Source: Channallabes apus (Eukaryota; Chordata; Actinopteri; Siluriformes; Clariidae). Taken from it: DNA of 64,000 nt. Shown one piece after another: positions 37,166 to 47,894 of the stretch. The notes beneath the pieces are model-generated. The model was not told the DNA's origin. It did not search any database and saw nothing but the letters and a program-made list of their open reading frames with translations. The number at the start of each line of letters is the position of its first letter. Within the stretch, counting starts at the first letter, position 1. Location: NCBI GenBank assembly GCA_030522415.1, contig CM060127.1:2089114-2153113 (forward strand), read 5' to 3'. Made by a program: the position numbers and the translations under genes.

Positions 37166-38621
37166 CATTGCGTTCCAAATTATTATGCAAATTGGATGTA
37201 AGTGTCATAAACATTAAATGTTTAGTTTTCAAATTAAACTCATGGATGGTGTCGTGTCTCAGGTCTCTTTGGATCACTGAAATGAATCTCAGACACGTGT
37301 GATAATTAGTTTGCCAGATGAGGACAATTAAAGGAAAAGTCCTGAAGAAGGTTGTTCCACATTATTAAGCAGGCCGCAGGTTTCAAGCGATATGGGAAAG
37401 AAAAAGGATCTCTGCTGCCGAAAAGCCTCAAATACTGCAATGCCTTGGACAAGGTAAAAAAACATTAGATATTTCATGAAAACTTAAGCGTGATCATCGT
37501 ACTGTGAAGACATTTGTGGCTGATTCAGAGCACAGACAGGTTCGTGCAGATAAAAGCATGAGTGAAGAAGGTTTCTGCCAGACAAATTCATCAGATTAAG
37601 AGAGCAGCTGCTGAAATGCCATTACAAAGCAGCAAACAGGTATTTGAAGCTGCTGGTGCCTCTGGAGTCCCGCGAACCTCAAAACCTACTATTCGGCCCC
37701 TAATCAATGCTCACAAGCAGAAACGGTTGCAGTGGGTCTTTTTTACTGATGAGTGTCGTGCAACCCTGGATGGTCCAGATGGATGGAGTAGTGGATGGTT
37801 GGTGGATGGCCACCATGTCCCAACAAGGCTGCGACGTCAACAAGGAGGTGCCGGAGTCATGTTTTGGGCCAGAATCATGGGGAGAGAGCTGGTAGGTCCC
37901 TAGGGTCCCTGAAGGTGTGAAAATGACCTCTGCAAAGTATATTGACTGACCACTTTCTTCCATGGTACAAAAAGAAGAACTTTTTTCATCTTCATGCACG
38001 ACAATGCACCATGTCATGCTGCAAAGAATACCTCTGTGTTATTGGATGCTATGGGAATAAAAGATGAGAAACTCATGGTGTGGCCGCCATCCTCCCCTGA
38101 CCTCAAACCCATTGAGAACCTTTGGAGAATCCTCAAAAGATCTATGAGGGTGGGAGGCGGTTCACATCAAAACAGCAGCTCTGGGAGGCTATTCTGACAT
38201 CCTGCAAATAAATTCAAGCAGAAACTGTCCAAAAACTCACAAGTTCAATGGATGCAAGAATTGTGAAGGTGATATGAAAGAAGGGCTCCTATGTTAAGAT
38301 GTAACATGACCTGTTATGATGTTTTTGATTGAAATAGCTTTTGATTTCAGTAAATATGACTTCCTAAAGCTACAAATTCAACAAAAGCCCATTTTCAGTT
38401 CTTTACAACCTATAAAATGTTTTAACTCTGTTGTGCATAATAATTTGGAACAGTGCATTTTCAGTTTTTTTTTTAAAAAATAAATATTGTTATCATTAGG
38501 AGGTTTGTTCAATAAAATTCTAATAGTTGATGACTTGAAAATTATACTGACTGTCATTTGCATTGACTAATTATGAAAATCAGGGAAAGATATAATTTGC
38601 GTAATAATTTGGAACGCAGTG
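37166..38621 (+). mobile_element. Tc1-like transposon with transposase pseudogene
   Basis: Terminal inverted repeats contain TGCGTTCCAAATTATTA and are flanked by TA on both sides. The interior has the transposase in pieces: SARQIHQIKRAAAEMP (37571), FFTDECRATLDGPDGW (37739), GGAGVMFWARIMG (37850) and, after a break, MHDNAPCHAAKNT (37994) with SPDLKPIENLWRILKRSM. The two catalytic aspartates and the final glutamate are visible, but the frame is broken between about 37900 and 37994. Confidence 0.85.
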
Positions 38622-38629
38622 TAGTTACA

Positions 38630-39200
38630 TGTTATGTTTATCTGCATGGTATGGTTTATTTCCTTGAGTGGTTTAGCTCTTATGTTTAGTTCTCATCATG
38701 TTTAGCTTTATGTATTCAAGGTCATGCTAGTTTGTTATTAAGATCACGTTTAGTTTAGCCTGTCTAAGCTTAGCCCTTGTTTGGTGTAGCCCTTGTTTAG
38801 TTTAGCTCCTGTTTTGTTTAGCTCAGGTTATGTTAGCTCTAGTTGGTTTGTTTCTGTTGAGTTTCTCTTATTAAAAGACTTTCCATGTAAGTAATGCTGG
38901 ACTGGAGAGGGTCGCGGCTGGCAATATGACACGTGACCCCCAAGGACGCAGGACGATGGAGCCAGGGGTAAGGAGGAACCCCAGTCTGTGTGTCAGCTGA
39001 ATGGGCAAGGCGAGAAGCAGCAACGGCAGAGGCGAGTGCTCCAACAGCTAGCTGGCGTGCCGGACAACCAGGGATCATGAACGCATGCAAACCCTGCTGG
39101 AGATGGGTGCACTGCTCCAGGACCAACTCGTCCATCTGGTATCTGGACAGATGTGTGCGGAGGGCATTTGGGGTTTTAAATGTACATGGGCAACTGTCAT
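38630..39200 (+). mobile_element. Possible 5' fragment of an LTR retroelement
   Basis: 38640-38880 is a TTTAGTTTAGCC-rich stretch like the U5/R part of some fish LTRs. After it comes a frame fragment reading ERMQTLLEMGALLQDQLVHL (about 39078), as in a Gag start. Neither a second LTR nor pol is found. This is an uncertain call. Confidence 0.3.
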
Positions 39201-39446
39201 ATAGACATGGCTGAAAGTGTCCGTGACCAAAAGTTGCGCGTTGAAGCCGGTAATGCTTAAGTAGATGTCCTTTAGAGGCATGGTAAAATAGAATGGTAAA
39301 TATAAAAACCTATGGTAATGAAAAAAGTGCGTACTTCACTGTATTTAATAGCCAATATACTGTATAGTCTCTATATCATAATGGATCAACATTATTTTTA
39401 AAAAGTGTACCATTCATAACTTTTTCTAATTGTTTACGAAGAACTT

Positions 39447-40331
39447 ATGTTCCATGGCATGAAGGTTCCCGCAGCATTGGAGGCACAGACACGGTGGCTC
39501 CTGAAGCAGGTCACGTTCGGCGCTCTGCCCCCTCTGGTGTTGGATGTTCTGGTGTTGCGGAGAGTCTTCCTGATGGCTCAGGTAGAGAATAGTCGTCTGC
39601 CAAGTAGTCACGAAGCCTCCCTGAACATATAGTACGCAAGACGATATAAGGCAGGGTACCACAGGTCGTGGACAGAGGGGTAGAGGAAGAGGAGGAGTGA
39701 GGAGGGGCGGGTTGACTGAACAGGCTCAGAGTTTGTGCTGAGCCTGAACACGTTGGACCAGGTGAGCCGAGTCATCCTGTAAAAGCATTAAACTAGTAGG
39801 TTCTCCATCACTTACAAACCGCCTTCTCACTTAGGTGGCCGTACCTCTGAGACGCTCAGTGTTGTTGGAAACCCTGGGTGTGATGGAGCATGTGCTGCAG
39901 CCTGTAGATCCACATCTCCACCTGCCTGTGTGTGTCACACACTTTTGGATGCGTTCGTCGACACCGAAGCCCAGCCGCTCCCTGCTCCAGAGTGTGCTGC
40001 TAGGGTTAGTGTACGGCGACCTCTGCAGACGCAAGGCGCTTTTTGGAGGTAAGGAGCTGGAGATTCAGTGAGACCCGAGTGGACATGAGGACTGCGTTTG
40101 TGTTAAACCTTTGTCTTTATTTGGTCTTCTCTCTGCAGATCCGCTGCATCTGTGCACTGCTACTGCCATGGTGTGCCAGCGATTAGACCAGCTGAGAGTC
40201 AGCTCCGCTCAGAGGAGGGGCGTAAATCTGGGCGTGGCTCACTCTCTCAGTCAGTGGCAGTCTTGCATGTGGTTCGGTGTTTACCTGAACCAGCTGTTGT
40301 GTTTCCCGCTCCCTGAGCCTCAGTGTGCCTG
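39447..40331 (+). pseudogene. aste1: Asteroid homolog 1-like gene, partial and probably damaged
   Basis: Three exon-like blocks are seen. 39447-39758 starts openly (FHGMKVPAALEAQ, LPPLVLDVLVLRRVF, AQVENSRLPSSHEASLNI) but meets stops at 39630, 39684 and 39720 before reading LSLNTLDQ and a GTGAGC donor. 39835-40048 reads VAVPLRRSVLLETLGVMEHV, LPVCVTHFWM and LLQSVLLGLVYGDLC, ending in GTAAGG. 40139-40331 joins in frame (DPLHLCTATAMVCQRLDQLR, QSCMWFGVYLNQLLC) and ends in a GT donor. Acceptors (CACTTAG, CTCTGCAG) are good. The text fits the C-terminal half of asteroid-type (XPG-like nuclease family) proteins as I recall them. The N-terminal nuclease part and the last exon are not in view; the stops could also reflect an unrecognised intron. 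Confidence 0.5.
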
Positions 40332-40369
40332 GTACTGTATATTCCATGAGGTCTTTTAGTGTCTAAAAT

Positions 40370-40560
40370 GTTTGGCCAATGTTTATCCAGACAGGTCCAT
40401 AAGTAATTGGACACCTCCCAAGTTAATGACGCAGTCAAGATGAGAGTGAAGTGTAGAATTTCAGCTTTATAACAGTCAGTGACGCAGCAGTCCGCAGTGA
40501 CGTGTACACAAAGCTGTGACTGTGGAAAGCCAAAAGGGTCACATGGAAACTGTTGAGAAA
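40370..40560. mobile_element. Fragment of a Tc1-like terminal repeat
   Basis: CAGGTCCATAAGTAATTGGA at about 40391 is a common fish Tc1-type end. The opposite end is absent. Confidence 0.45.
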
Positions 40561-40595
40561 TTACGGAAGCGCATTGCATTCACACACACACAAAA

Positions 40596-41308
40596 AAAAT
40601 CACGGGACTTATGTAATAATTATGACTTAATATCTCATAATTATGACATCCTGATCTCATAATTATGACTTACTAACTCATAATTATGACTTACTATTTC
40701 ATAATTATGACATCCTTATCTCATAATTATGACTTAATATCTCATAATTATGACTTACTATCTCATAATTATGACTTAATATCTCATAATTATGACATCC
40801 TTATCTCATAATTATGACTTACTAACTCATAATTATGACTTACTATCTCATAATTATGACATCCTTATCTCATAATTATGACTTAATATCTCATAATTAT
40901 GACTTACTATCTCATAATTATGACTTAATATCTCATAATTATGACATCCTTATCTCATAATTATGACTTACTAACTCATAATTATGACTTACTATCTCAT
41001 AATTATGACATCCTTATCTCATAATTATGACTTAATATCTCATAATTATGACTTACTATCTCATAATTATGACTTAATATCTCATAATTATGACATCCTT
41101 ATCTCATAATTATGACTTAATATCTCATAATTATGACTTACTATCTCATAATTATGACATCCTTATCTCATAATTATGACTTACTATCTCATAATTATGA
41201 CATCCTTATCTCATAATTATGACTTAATATCTCATAATTATGACTTACTATCTCATAATTATGACATCCTTATCTCATAATTATGACTTACTATCTCATA
41301 ATTATGAG
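40596..41308. repeat. Tandem array of about 21-bp units, left arm
   Basis: Units such as ATCTCATAATTATGACTTACT and variants with ACATCCTT alternate in a loose higher-order order, about 33 units. The 10-bp core is self-complementary. Confidence 0.95.
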
Positions 41309-41826
41309 ATAAGGGGAGGCAGTTTGTGGCAGGGGGCATTTTAGCACGTGACACCGGAAACGGAAGTTACTGCATCCTTTTGCTCGGAAGCGAGGAACCA
41401 GAATTTTAAGCAGGTGCCAGATAGTTCTCTGAGATATCACAAAGCCAGCTTGGATGCATTACATATGCATGATTTTGTATCTATGAAGCGCTCCATATTG
41501 GTTTTGTTACGTGGGCCGGTTATGGAGAGCTGCACCTCGATGTGTTATGATGTGTATAAGAGGCCTAACGCAGGGCTTTAGAGGGGGTCAGTGAAATAGG
41601 AGTTGTTGTGAGAGTGCTTATGATACGCACTGGAAGACCTTTCCGTTCTGGAGATAGTGGGGGGGGGGGGGGGATTATTAATTAGGAACTTAAAAGGAAA
41701 CAAAATTGAAACTGAAAACGCAAAATGACCGGAGCTCCGCCGTCTACGCGAGAACGGACGGTGCTCGGGAAACTAAAAATAAACTGTAGATCCTCTCGGA
41801 GCGTTCGCCCTTACCGAGGATTTATA

Positions 41827-41859
<33 letters not shown>

Positions 41860-42338
41860 TTTGTGTCTTTTTGTACTTTCATACTGTATTTAACGTGAGT
41901 GCGCATGCTGGACTGATGCAGGCCACGCGCTCCCTCTTTCTCTCTCGCTTTCACCGGCGTCACAGGCTGGGGCTTTGCCTCTGTCTCTGAACAGCACACT
42001 TTGTCTGTCTGCCTTTCTTTTCTACAGATCTGCCCATTCAGACTATTGCAGAGTATTTATGCGTGGTTCTGCCCCTCGTAAGAGCCGCATCGTTACAGGT
42101 TTAGCTGCTCCTGAAGGAAGAGCCACTTGGAGAAGGATAGAATGTGCTTTCCTCCTGAACAGTCCTAAGCACTTTAGATACCTGCGCAGTGTTGACATAC
42201 TAATGATAATAGCATCCAAATTACTCAATGACATTAATATCGCCCAGTGTCTCAATCCAAGAAATAAATAAAAGCTAATTAAATTTGGCAATATTTGCTC
42301 CATTGTCCCTGTCTTCTCAGAACCCTAATAATTATATG
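41309..42338. other. Unexplained core between the satellite arms
   Basis: About 1 kb of unique-looking sequence with a poly-G run (41660-41673), a GA microsatellite (about 41827-41850) and a possible terminal exon at 42028-42271. No transposase was recognised. Confidence 0.4.
42028..42271 (+). other. Possible terminal exon inside the satellite-armed element
   Basis: A strong acceptor (TTTCTTTTCTACAG, ending at 42027) precedes an open frame of about 80 codons (GSAPRKSRIVTGLAAPEGRA, then WRRIECAFLLNS) ending at TAA 42269-42271. AATAAA at the stop could be a poly(A) signal. I do not recognise the protein. It could be a captured host exon or chance. Confidence 0.3.
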
Positions 42339-42533
42339 TGATAAGTCATAATTATGAGATCAGGATGTCATAATTATGAGATATTATCTCATAATTATGA
42401 GATAGTAAGTCATAATTATGAGATAAGGATGTCATAATTATGATATATTAAGTTATAATTATGAGATAAGGATGTCATAATTATGAGCTAAGGATGTCAT
42501 AATTATGAGATAGTAAGTCATAAATATGAGACA
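42339..42533. repeat. Tandem array of about 21-bp units, right arm (inverted)
   Basis: About nine units of the same satellite as 40596-41308 but as reverse complement (TCATAATTATGAGATAAGGA and similar). A nearly identical second copy is at 48063-48258, in the duplicated segment. Confidence 0.9.
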
Positions 42534-43039
42534 AGTCCCGTGATTTTTTTTTTATTGTGTGAATGCAATGCGCTTCCGTAAGAAATAGATGCAACCAGGA
42601 CTGAAACGATTCCTTGAGTAATTCGATTACAAAAAATGATCGAGGCAAAATCTTCTGCCTCGAAACTTCTTTGTATTAATTTAAAGCTTGCATTATGTTT
42701 TTGTGCAATTAATTGTTTGGCGTGACACAGCACGCTTACGTCACACAAGTGAGGAGTGAGCATTTTGTTGCGAGTTGCAAAATGAAAGGGAGCGACAGAA
42801 ATTGTCAGTAAAGACTTGTTATGCCGTGAGCTGTAGATTTAGAAAGTTTTATTTCTGAAAGTTTAGTTGCACAACGTAGTGTTTTTGTACAATTATTTAT
42901 TTTATTGTGTGCCTTAATTTTTTTGATACTTAAAGTCATTTGTAATACCTTTTTTTTCTGAGAAAAGTCTTTAAAATAAGAATGTATGGCTCTGTAATCC
43001 CCCTATCTCACCTATGCGGTTTGACTCACGGTAAGATGC

Positions 43040-43540
43040 TGTCACGTAGCGGAACGGAACGAGGTGAATCCAAGTGCAGATGACGTGCCACAATGTCAGG
43101 CGAGAGCGTGGTCGGAATGCGGAAGTCAATGCCGGGCGATCAGTCAGCGTAGCGTCTAAGCCAAATCGTAAAGCGGGAGCCGTGGTCAAAAAGAGGAAGC
43201 GTTAATTCAAAACCGGGAGATCAAAGGGCGAGGCAAACAAATCCGAGACGAGAAACCGAAAGCGAAAAACGAGAAACAAAGCGAACTTGGCAACGTGAGA
43301 TCAAGGGAAAATAAAAGCGAGAAGATTGGGGCATGAAAACACAAGATAATCCAGCGATTTAAGCAGCGCACAGCGCGTGCTTAAATGCTGGAGTAATCAG
43401 ACAGGGATTAGAGACAGGTGTGCAGACGGGGCGGAAACAGGGGCGTGGGAAAGGATGCAGTCAGACAGGAGTAAACATGAGCACATGGGGAAAGTGACAG
43501 CGCGGGAAAACAAACGGCCGACAGACCGTGACTCGTGACA
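43040..43540 (-). repeat. Gypsy LTR, full length (3' LTR of the provirus)
   Basis: 501 bp bounded by TGTCACG and CGTGACA, with GATGC (43035-43039) before it on the plus strand. Confidence 0.92.
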
Positions 43541-43555
43541 GTACCCCCCCCCCCC

Positions 43556-46500
43556 TTACGAACGCCTCTGGGCGTTAGGACGGGGAGCCTCAGGGAAGCG
43601 TTTCTGAAAGTCAGAGATTAGCTTGGGGTCTAGGATGAACTTGGCGGGGATCCAGCTTCTCTCCTCAGGTCCATAGCCCTCCCAGTCCACCAGGTACTGA
43701 ATGCCTCTACCTCGGCGGCAAGCTTTCAGGAGGCGGCGGACGGTATAGGCTTCACCGCCGTCAATGATACGGGGAGGAGGCAGAGGGTGGGTGGGGGTAC
43801 TTAATGGGCATGAGATGAGGCGACGTAGCTGGGACACGTGGAACGTAGGATTGGTTCGCCGCATGGTTGAGGGGAGCAAGAGTTTAACAGCGCAGGGGTT
43901 GACTATCTTAGTGATGGTGAAGGGGCCGAGGTAACGAGGGGAAAGCTTGCGGCAGGTGGTCTTTAGGGGGATATCTCTGGCGGCGAGCATGACTCTCTGC
44001 CCCACCCTGTACTTGAGAGCCTGGGAGCGTCTGCGGTCGTCCTGTGTCTTATATCTTCTGCCGACCCGTAACAACGTTCTCCTCGCTTGCAGCCAGGTCT
44101 TTCTGCATCGCCTGACAAAAGCTTGGACGGATGGGACACTGACCTCCTCCTCCTGAGATGGGAATAAGGGTGGCTGATAGCCCAGGCAGCACTGGAATGG
44201 AGACAAACCAGTAGATGATGATACTTGGGAGTTGTGGGCGTATTCCACCCATGGCAGAAACTTGCTCCAGGAGGCGACATCTCGGGAGGCCACGCACCTT
44301 AAGGCTACCTCGAGGGACTGGTTCTTTCTTTCGGTCTGCCCGTTGGACTGGGGGTGAAAGCCTGAGGACAGACTGGGGGTGCCTCCAATGAGTTTGCAGA
44401 ATGCCTTCCAAAATTGTGATGTGAATTGGGGCCCACGGTCAGAGACAATGTCATTGGGAAGACCATGCAGCCTGAAAATGTGCGTTATCATGAGATCAGC
44501 GGTTTCCTTGGTGGATGGGAGCTTGGGTAGCGGAATGAAATGGGCAGCCTTAGAGAACCGATCCACCACGGTCATGATGCATGAGTGGCCGTTGGAGGAA
44601 GGTAACCCTGTGACAAAGTCCAGTGCAATGTTGGACCATGGACGAGATGGGATAGGTAATGGTCTGAGGAGGCCTGCCGGCGCGGTGTTGGTATGTTTGC
44701 ATCTAGCACAGGTGTCACATGCTGCCACGAAGCTGGAGGTGTCTTCCTTGACCGTGGGCCACCAGAAACGTTGTTGGACTTGAGACAGGGTTCGAGCTGA
44801 GCCAGGATGACAGGAGAGCTTGGAGCTGTGTGCCCATTCCAGAACTTGAGAACGTAGAGGAAGTGGAACAAACAGGCAATTAGGAGGCACGTTGCTTGGT
44901 CCGGGTTCATGAGACAGGGCTTGCTGGACCTTGGTCTCGATATCAAGCTCAGCTGCTGCGAGCAAGCATGACGGGGGAATGATGGTTTCGATGGCAGTGG
45001 AGTCGTGAGTAGGTGAAAACTGTCTGGAAAGTGCATCTGGCTTGGAATTCTTGGACCCAGGACGATAGGAGAGGTCGAAGTTGAATCTGGCGAAGAACAG
45101 TGACCACCGAGCCTGGCGAGAATTTAGCCTCTTGGCATTCTGCAGGTATTCGAAGTTCTTGTGGTCAGTCCAGACCAAAAATGGGGTCTCCGTCCCCTCT
45201 AACCAGTGTCTCCATTCTTCTAGGGCCAGCTTGATGGCCAGCAGTTCTCGATCACCGATGCCATAATTGACCTCAGCAGGAGTTAAGCGGTGAGAGAAGA
45301 AAGAGCAGGGGTGTAGCTTGTTGTCGTGTGCAGCTCTCTGGGAAAGGACACCTCCTACCCCCGTGCTGGAGGCATCGACTTCCACAACAAACTGGCGTGA
45401 CGGATCTGGAATAGTCAGGATTGGGGCAGATGTGAACCGTTTCTTGAGTTCCGAGAAGTCTTTTTCAGAGTTCATGTCCCAACGGAAACGTGTCTTGGGG
45501 GAAGTCAGGGCTGTTAAGGGGGCAGCAATGGAGCTGTAGCCTCGGACGAAGCGACGGTAAAAGTTGGCAAAACCCAAGAATCTCTGAAGTTCCGGTCTTG
45601 TGGTGGGCGTAGGCCAGTTCGTGACTGCATGGAGTTTAGCAGGCTCCATTTCAATGCCTGAGGGACCAATGATGAACCCCAGGAAAGTGGTGGTTGTAGT
45701 GTGAAATTCGCACTTCTCTGCTTTGACGAAAAGATTGTTCTCTAACAGTCTTTGTAGCACCTGTCGAACATGATGTTGGTGCTCTCCTAGGTCTCGGGAG
45801 AAGATTAAAATATCGTCCAGATAAACAAACACAAATAAATTCAGAAAGTCCCTGAAGACATCATTGATGAGGGCCTGAAAGACGGCCGGGGTGTTGGTCA
45901 GGCCAAACGGGACCACCAGGTATTCATAGTGTCCTGTTGGGGTATTGAAAGCAGTTTTCCATTCTTCACCCTCTCGGACTCGGACGAGGTGATATGCGTT
46001 GCGTAGGTCCAGTTTGGTAAAAATCTTTGCTTCCTGGAGCAGTTCAAAGGCGGTCGCCATTAACGGAAGGGGATAGCGGTTCTTCACTGTGATCTGGTTT
46101 AGGCCCCTATAATCGATACATGGACGAAGGGACCCATCTTTTTTACCCACGAAGAAGAAGCCGGCTCCCGCCGGGGAGGAGGAGGGGCGAATGATCCCCG
46201 CCGCAAGGGACTCCGAGATATAATGATTCATAGCTTCACGCTCCCTGGGTGACAGAGAATATAGGCGGCCCTTGGGGGGCGTGGTACCTGGGAGCAGGTC
46301 GATAGCGCAGTCATATGGTCGGTGGGGGGGCAGAGAGACAGCACGAGATTTACTGAAGACCTCCTTAAGATCATGGTACTCTGGCGGGATGGCGGTGAGG
46401 TCCGGTGGTTCCTCCACAGATGCAGGGCTGAGGCAGGACGTGGCTGCAGCTCGCAGGCAGGTAGTGGCGCATGACGGGTTCCAGGCTATGATTGTGTTCC

Positions 46501-47768
46501 TGACCCAATCGAGTTGAGGATTGTGACGGGTTAGCCAGGGCAGGCCCAGGACAACAGTAGCATGTGATCCCTCCATGATAAACAAAGAAGTTTGTTCTAA
46601 ATGGTTGCCCGAGACCCTTAGCCCGATAAGGGGAGTTCTGTGTGTGATAGATGGGAGTGGGCTGCCGTCGAGTGCCTGAACTTTGAGGTGGGTCTCCAAG
46701 GGTAGCGCGGGGATTCCTAGGGTCTTGGCAGAAGTCGCATTGATCAGGTTGCGGTCTGAACCTGAATCAATCAGTGCCTGCACCAGGTGGGTCCGTTGCT
46801 TGTGGATGAGAAAAACTGGAAACAGGCGGCGTTGATCTGGGAATCTTCCTGGTGACACACCCTCCAATCCTCCCAGCTGGACTAGAAGACGCCCCCTTTT
46901 AACAGGGCAGTTCTTGAGCTGATGACATGATTTTCCACAGTGGAAGCATGCACCATCCACTCTACGTCGTCGTCGTTCTTCAGGGGAAACGCGGGTCCTG
47001 TCCAGTCGCATGGGTCTCTCCTGAGGATTAGTTTGAGGGGGGCGAGATTGTGGGCGGTCTCTGGGTGGTGAGAATCTGGTTGACTTTCCCAGGCGGAGAC
47101 GTGAATCTACTCGGCCGGCCAGATCCATGAGATCTTGGAACGACGAGGGAAGTTCTTGGGAGATCAGCGTATCCTGGAGCGTCGCAGTCAGGCCTTCGAA
47201 GAAGGTATCACTTAGGGCCCGACCATTCCACCCGCTGGAGAGAGCTAGGGTCTGGAACTCTATGGCGTAGTCATAGGCTGAACGTGAACCTTGGTGAAGT
47301 TTTAACAGCTTGTGGCCTGCCTCCCTGCCATGACATGAGCGATCAAACACCCTCCTCATCTCTTTAGCGAAGTGCTCGTAGCTGGTGCAGCAGAAGTCAT
47401 GAGCATCCCAGAGTGCAGTGCTCCATTCCCGAGCCCGTCCTGAGAGGAGAGTTATCACGTATGCGACCTTGGAGCGTTCAATGGGAAATGTGGATGGCTG
47501 GAGCTCAAATATCAGCGTGCACTGAGAGAGGAAGGAGCGACAGGTGCTTGGATCTCCTTCATAGGTGGGGGGGGGGGGCAGGCAGTCGTGGTTCCCGTTG
47601 CGTGCAGGGGCACCCACTTTGTGCCGGAGAGAGATGGAGCCGTTGGAGTTGGGAAATAACATCATCCAGGGTTTGCTTGGTGTTGAGCAGCTCCTGCTGG
47701 TGAGCTCCGAGAAGTGCACCTTGACTCTCCAGCGTCGATTTCATGCAGTCAATATCTGCTGGATTCAT
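43556..47768 (-). pseudogene. Gypsy Gag-Pol polyprotein with an N-terminal frame break
   Basis: The natural start is the ATG at 47768 ([20 protein letters not shown]), but that frame stops near 47559. From about 47580 the polyprotein continues in another frame, open to 43556, with no ATG at its head; the shift coincides with a 12-base G run at 47567-47578. The long frame contains Gag ([20 protein letters not shown]), a CCHC knuckle ([14 protein letters not shown]), protease ([12 protein letters not shown]), reverse transcriptase (YLDD), RNase H ([12 protein letters not shown]), integrase (HHCC zinc region; Asp in IALDFVTG, Asp in VSDRGPQF, Glu in NGQTERKN) and a chromodomain near the end ([17 protein letters not shown]). 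All catalytic residues are present. By family, chromodomains of this type direct integration to particular chromatin. Whether the homopolymer length is real or a sequencing error decides if it is a pseudogene. Confidence 0.85.
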
Positions 47769-47787
47769 TTCGCTGGCTGGATTATTC

Positions 47788-47894
47788 TGTCACGTAGCGG
47801 AACGGAACGAGGTGAATCCAAGTGCAGATGACGTGCCACAATGTCAGGCGAGAGCGTGGTCGGAATGCGGAAGTCAATGCCGGGCGATCAGTCA
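47788..47894 (-). repeat. Truncated 5' LTR of the provirus
   Basis: 107 bp identical to the corresponding end of the full LTRs, ending abruptly at ATCAGTCA where the full copies read on with GCGTAGCG. Confidence 0.9.

Larger units (their letters stand above)
40561..42585. mobile_element. DNA transposon with inverted satellite arms
   Basis: Both ends carry TTACGGAAGCGCATTGCATT followed by CACAC, in inverted orientation, then A-rich sequence and ATCACGGGACTT. Inside each end lies a tandem array of about 21-bp units with the palindromic core CATAATTATG: about 33 units at the left, about 9 at the right, in opposite orientation. GAAA flanks both ends (40557-40560 and 42586-42589) and may be a 4-bp target duplication. 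The central 1 kb has no recognised transposase. The superfamily is unknown to me. Confidence 0.65.
42170..43540. repeat. Duplicated segment, copy 1 (flank plus LTR)
   Basis: This 1371-bp block recurs at 47895-49266 with only a few single-base differences and a one-base poly-T difference. It consists of the right part of the satellite element, the host flank, GATGC and one full Gypsy LTR. Confidence 0.95.
43040..47894 (-). mobile_element. Ty3/Gypsy chromovirus provirus with a truncated 5' LTR
   Basis: On the minus strand the order is 5' LTR (only 107 bp, 47894-47788), leader, Gag-Pol, a purine-rich tract with a G run (about 43543-43556) and the 3' LTR (43540-43040). LTR ends are TGTCACG...CGTGACA. 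Domain order is Gag with a CCHC knuckle, protease, reverse transcriptase, RNase H, integrase and a C-terminal chromodomain, which marks a chromovirus. The 5' LTR breaks off at 47894 and the sequence jumps to a second copy of the other flank. Confidence 0.92.

Noticed and set aside
40596..41308. Regularly repeated units that look superficially like a CRISPR array
   Set aside because: There are no unique spacers; it is a continuous 21-bp satellite in an animal genome.
43947..45539. Several plus-strand and alternate minus-strand ORFs of 60-154 codons across the Gypsy pol region
   Set aside because: They are shadows of the Gag-Pol frame and carry no recognisable domain.
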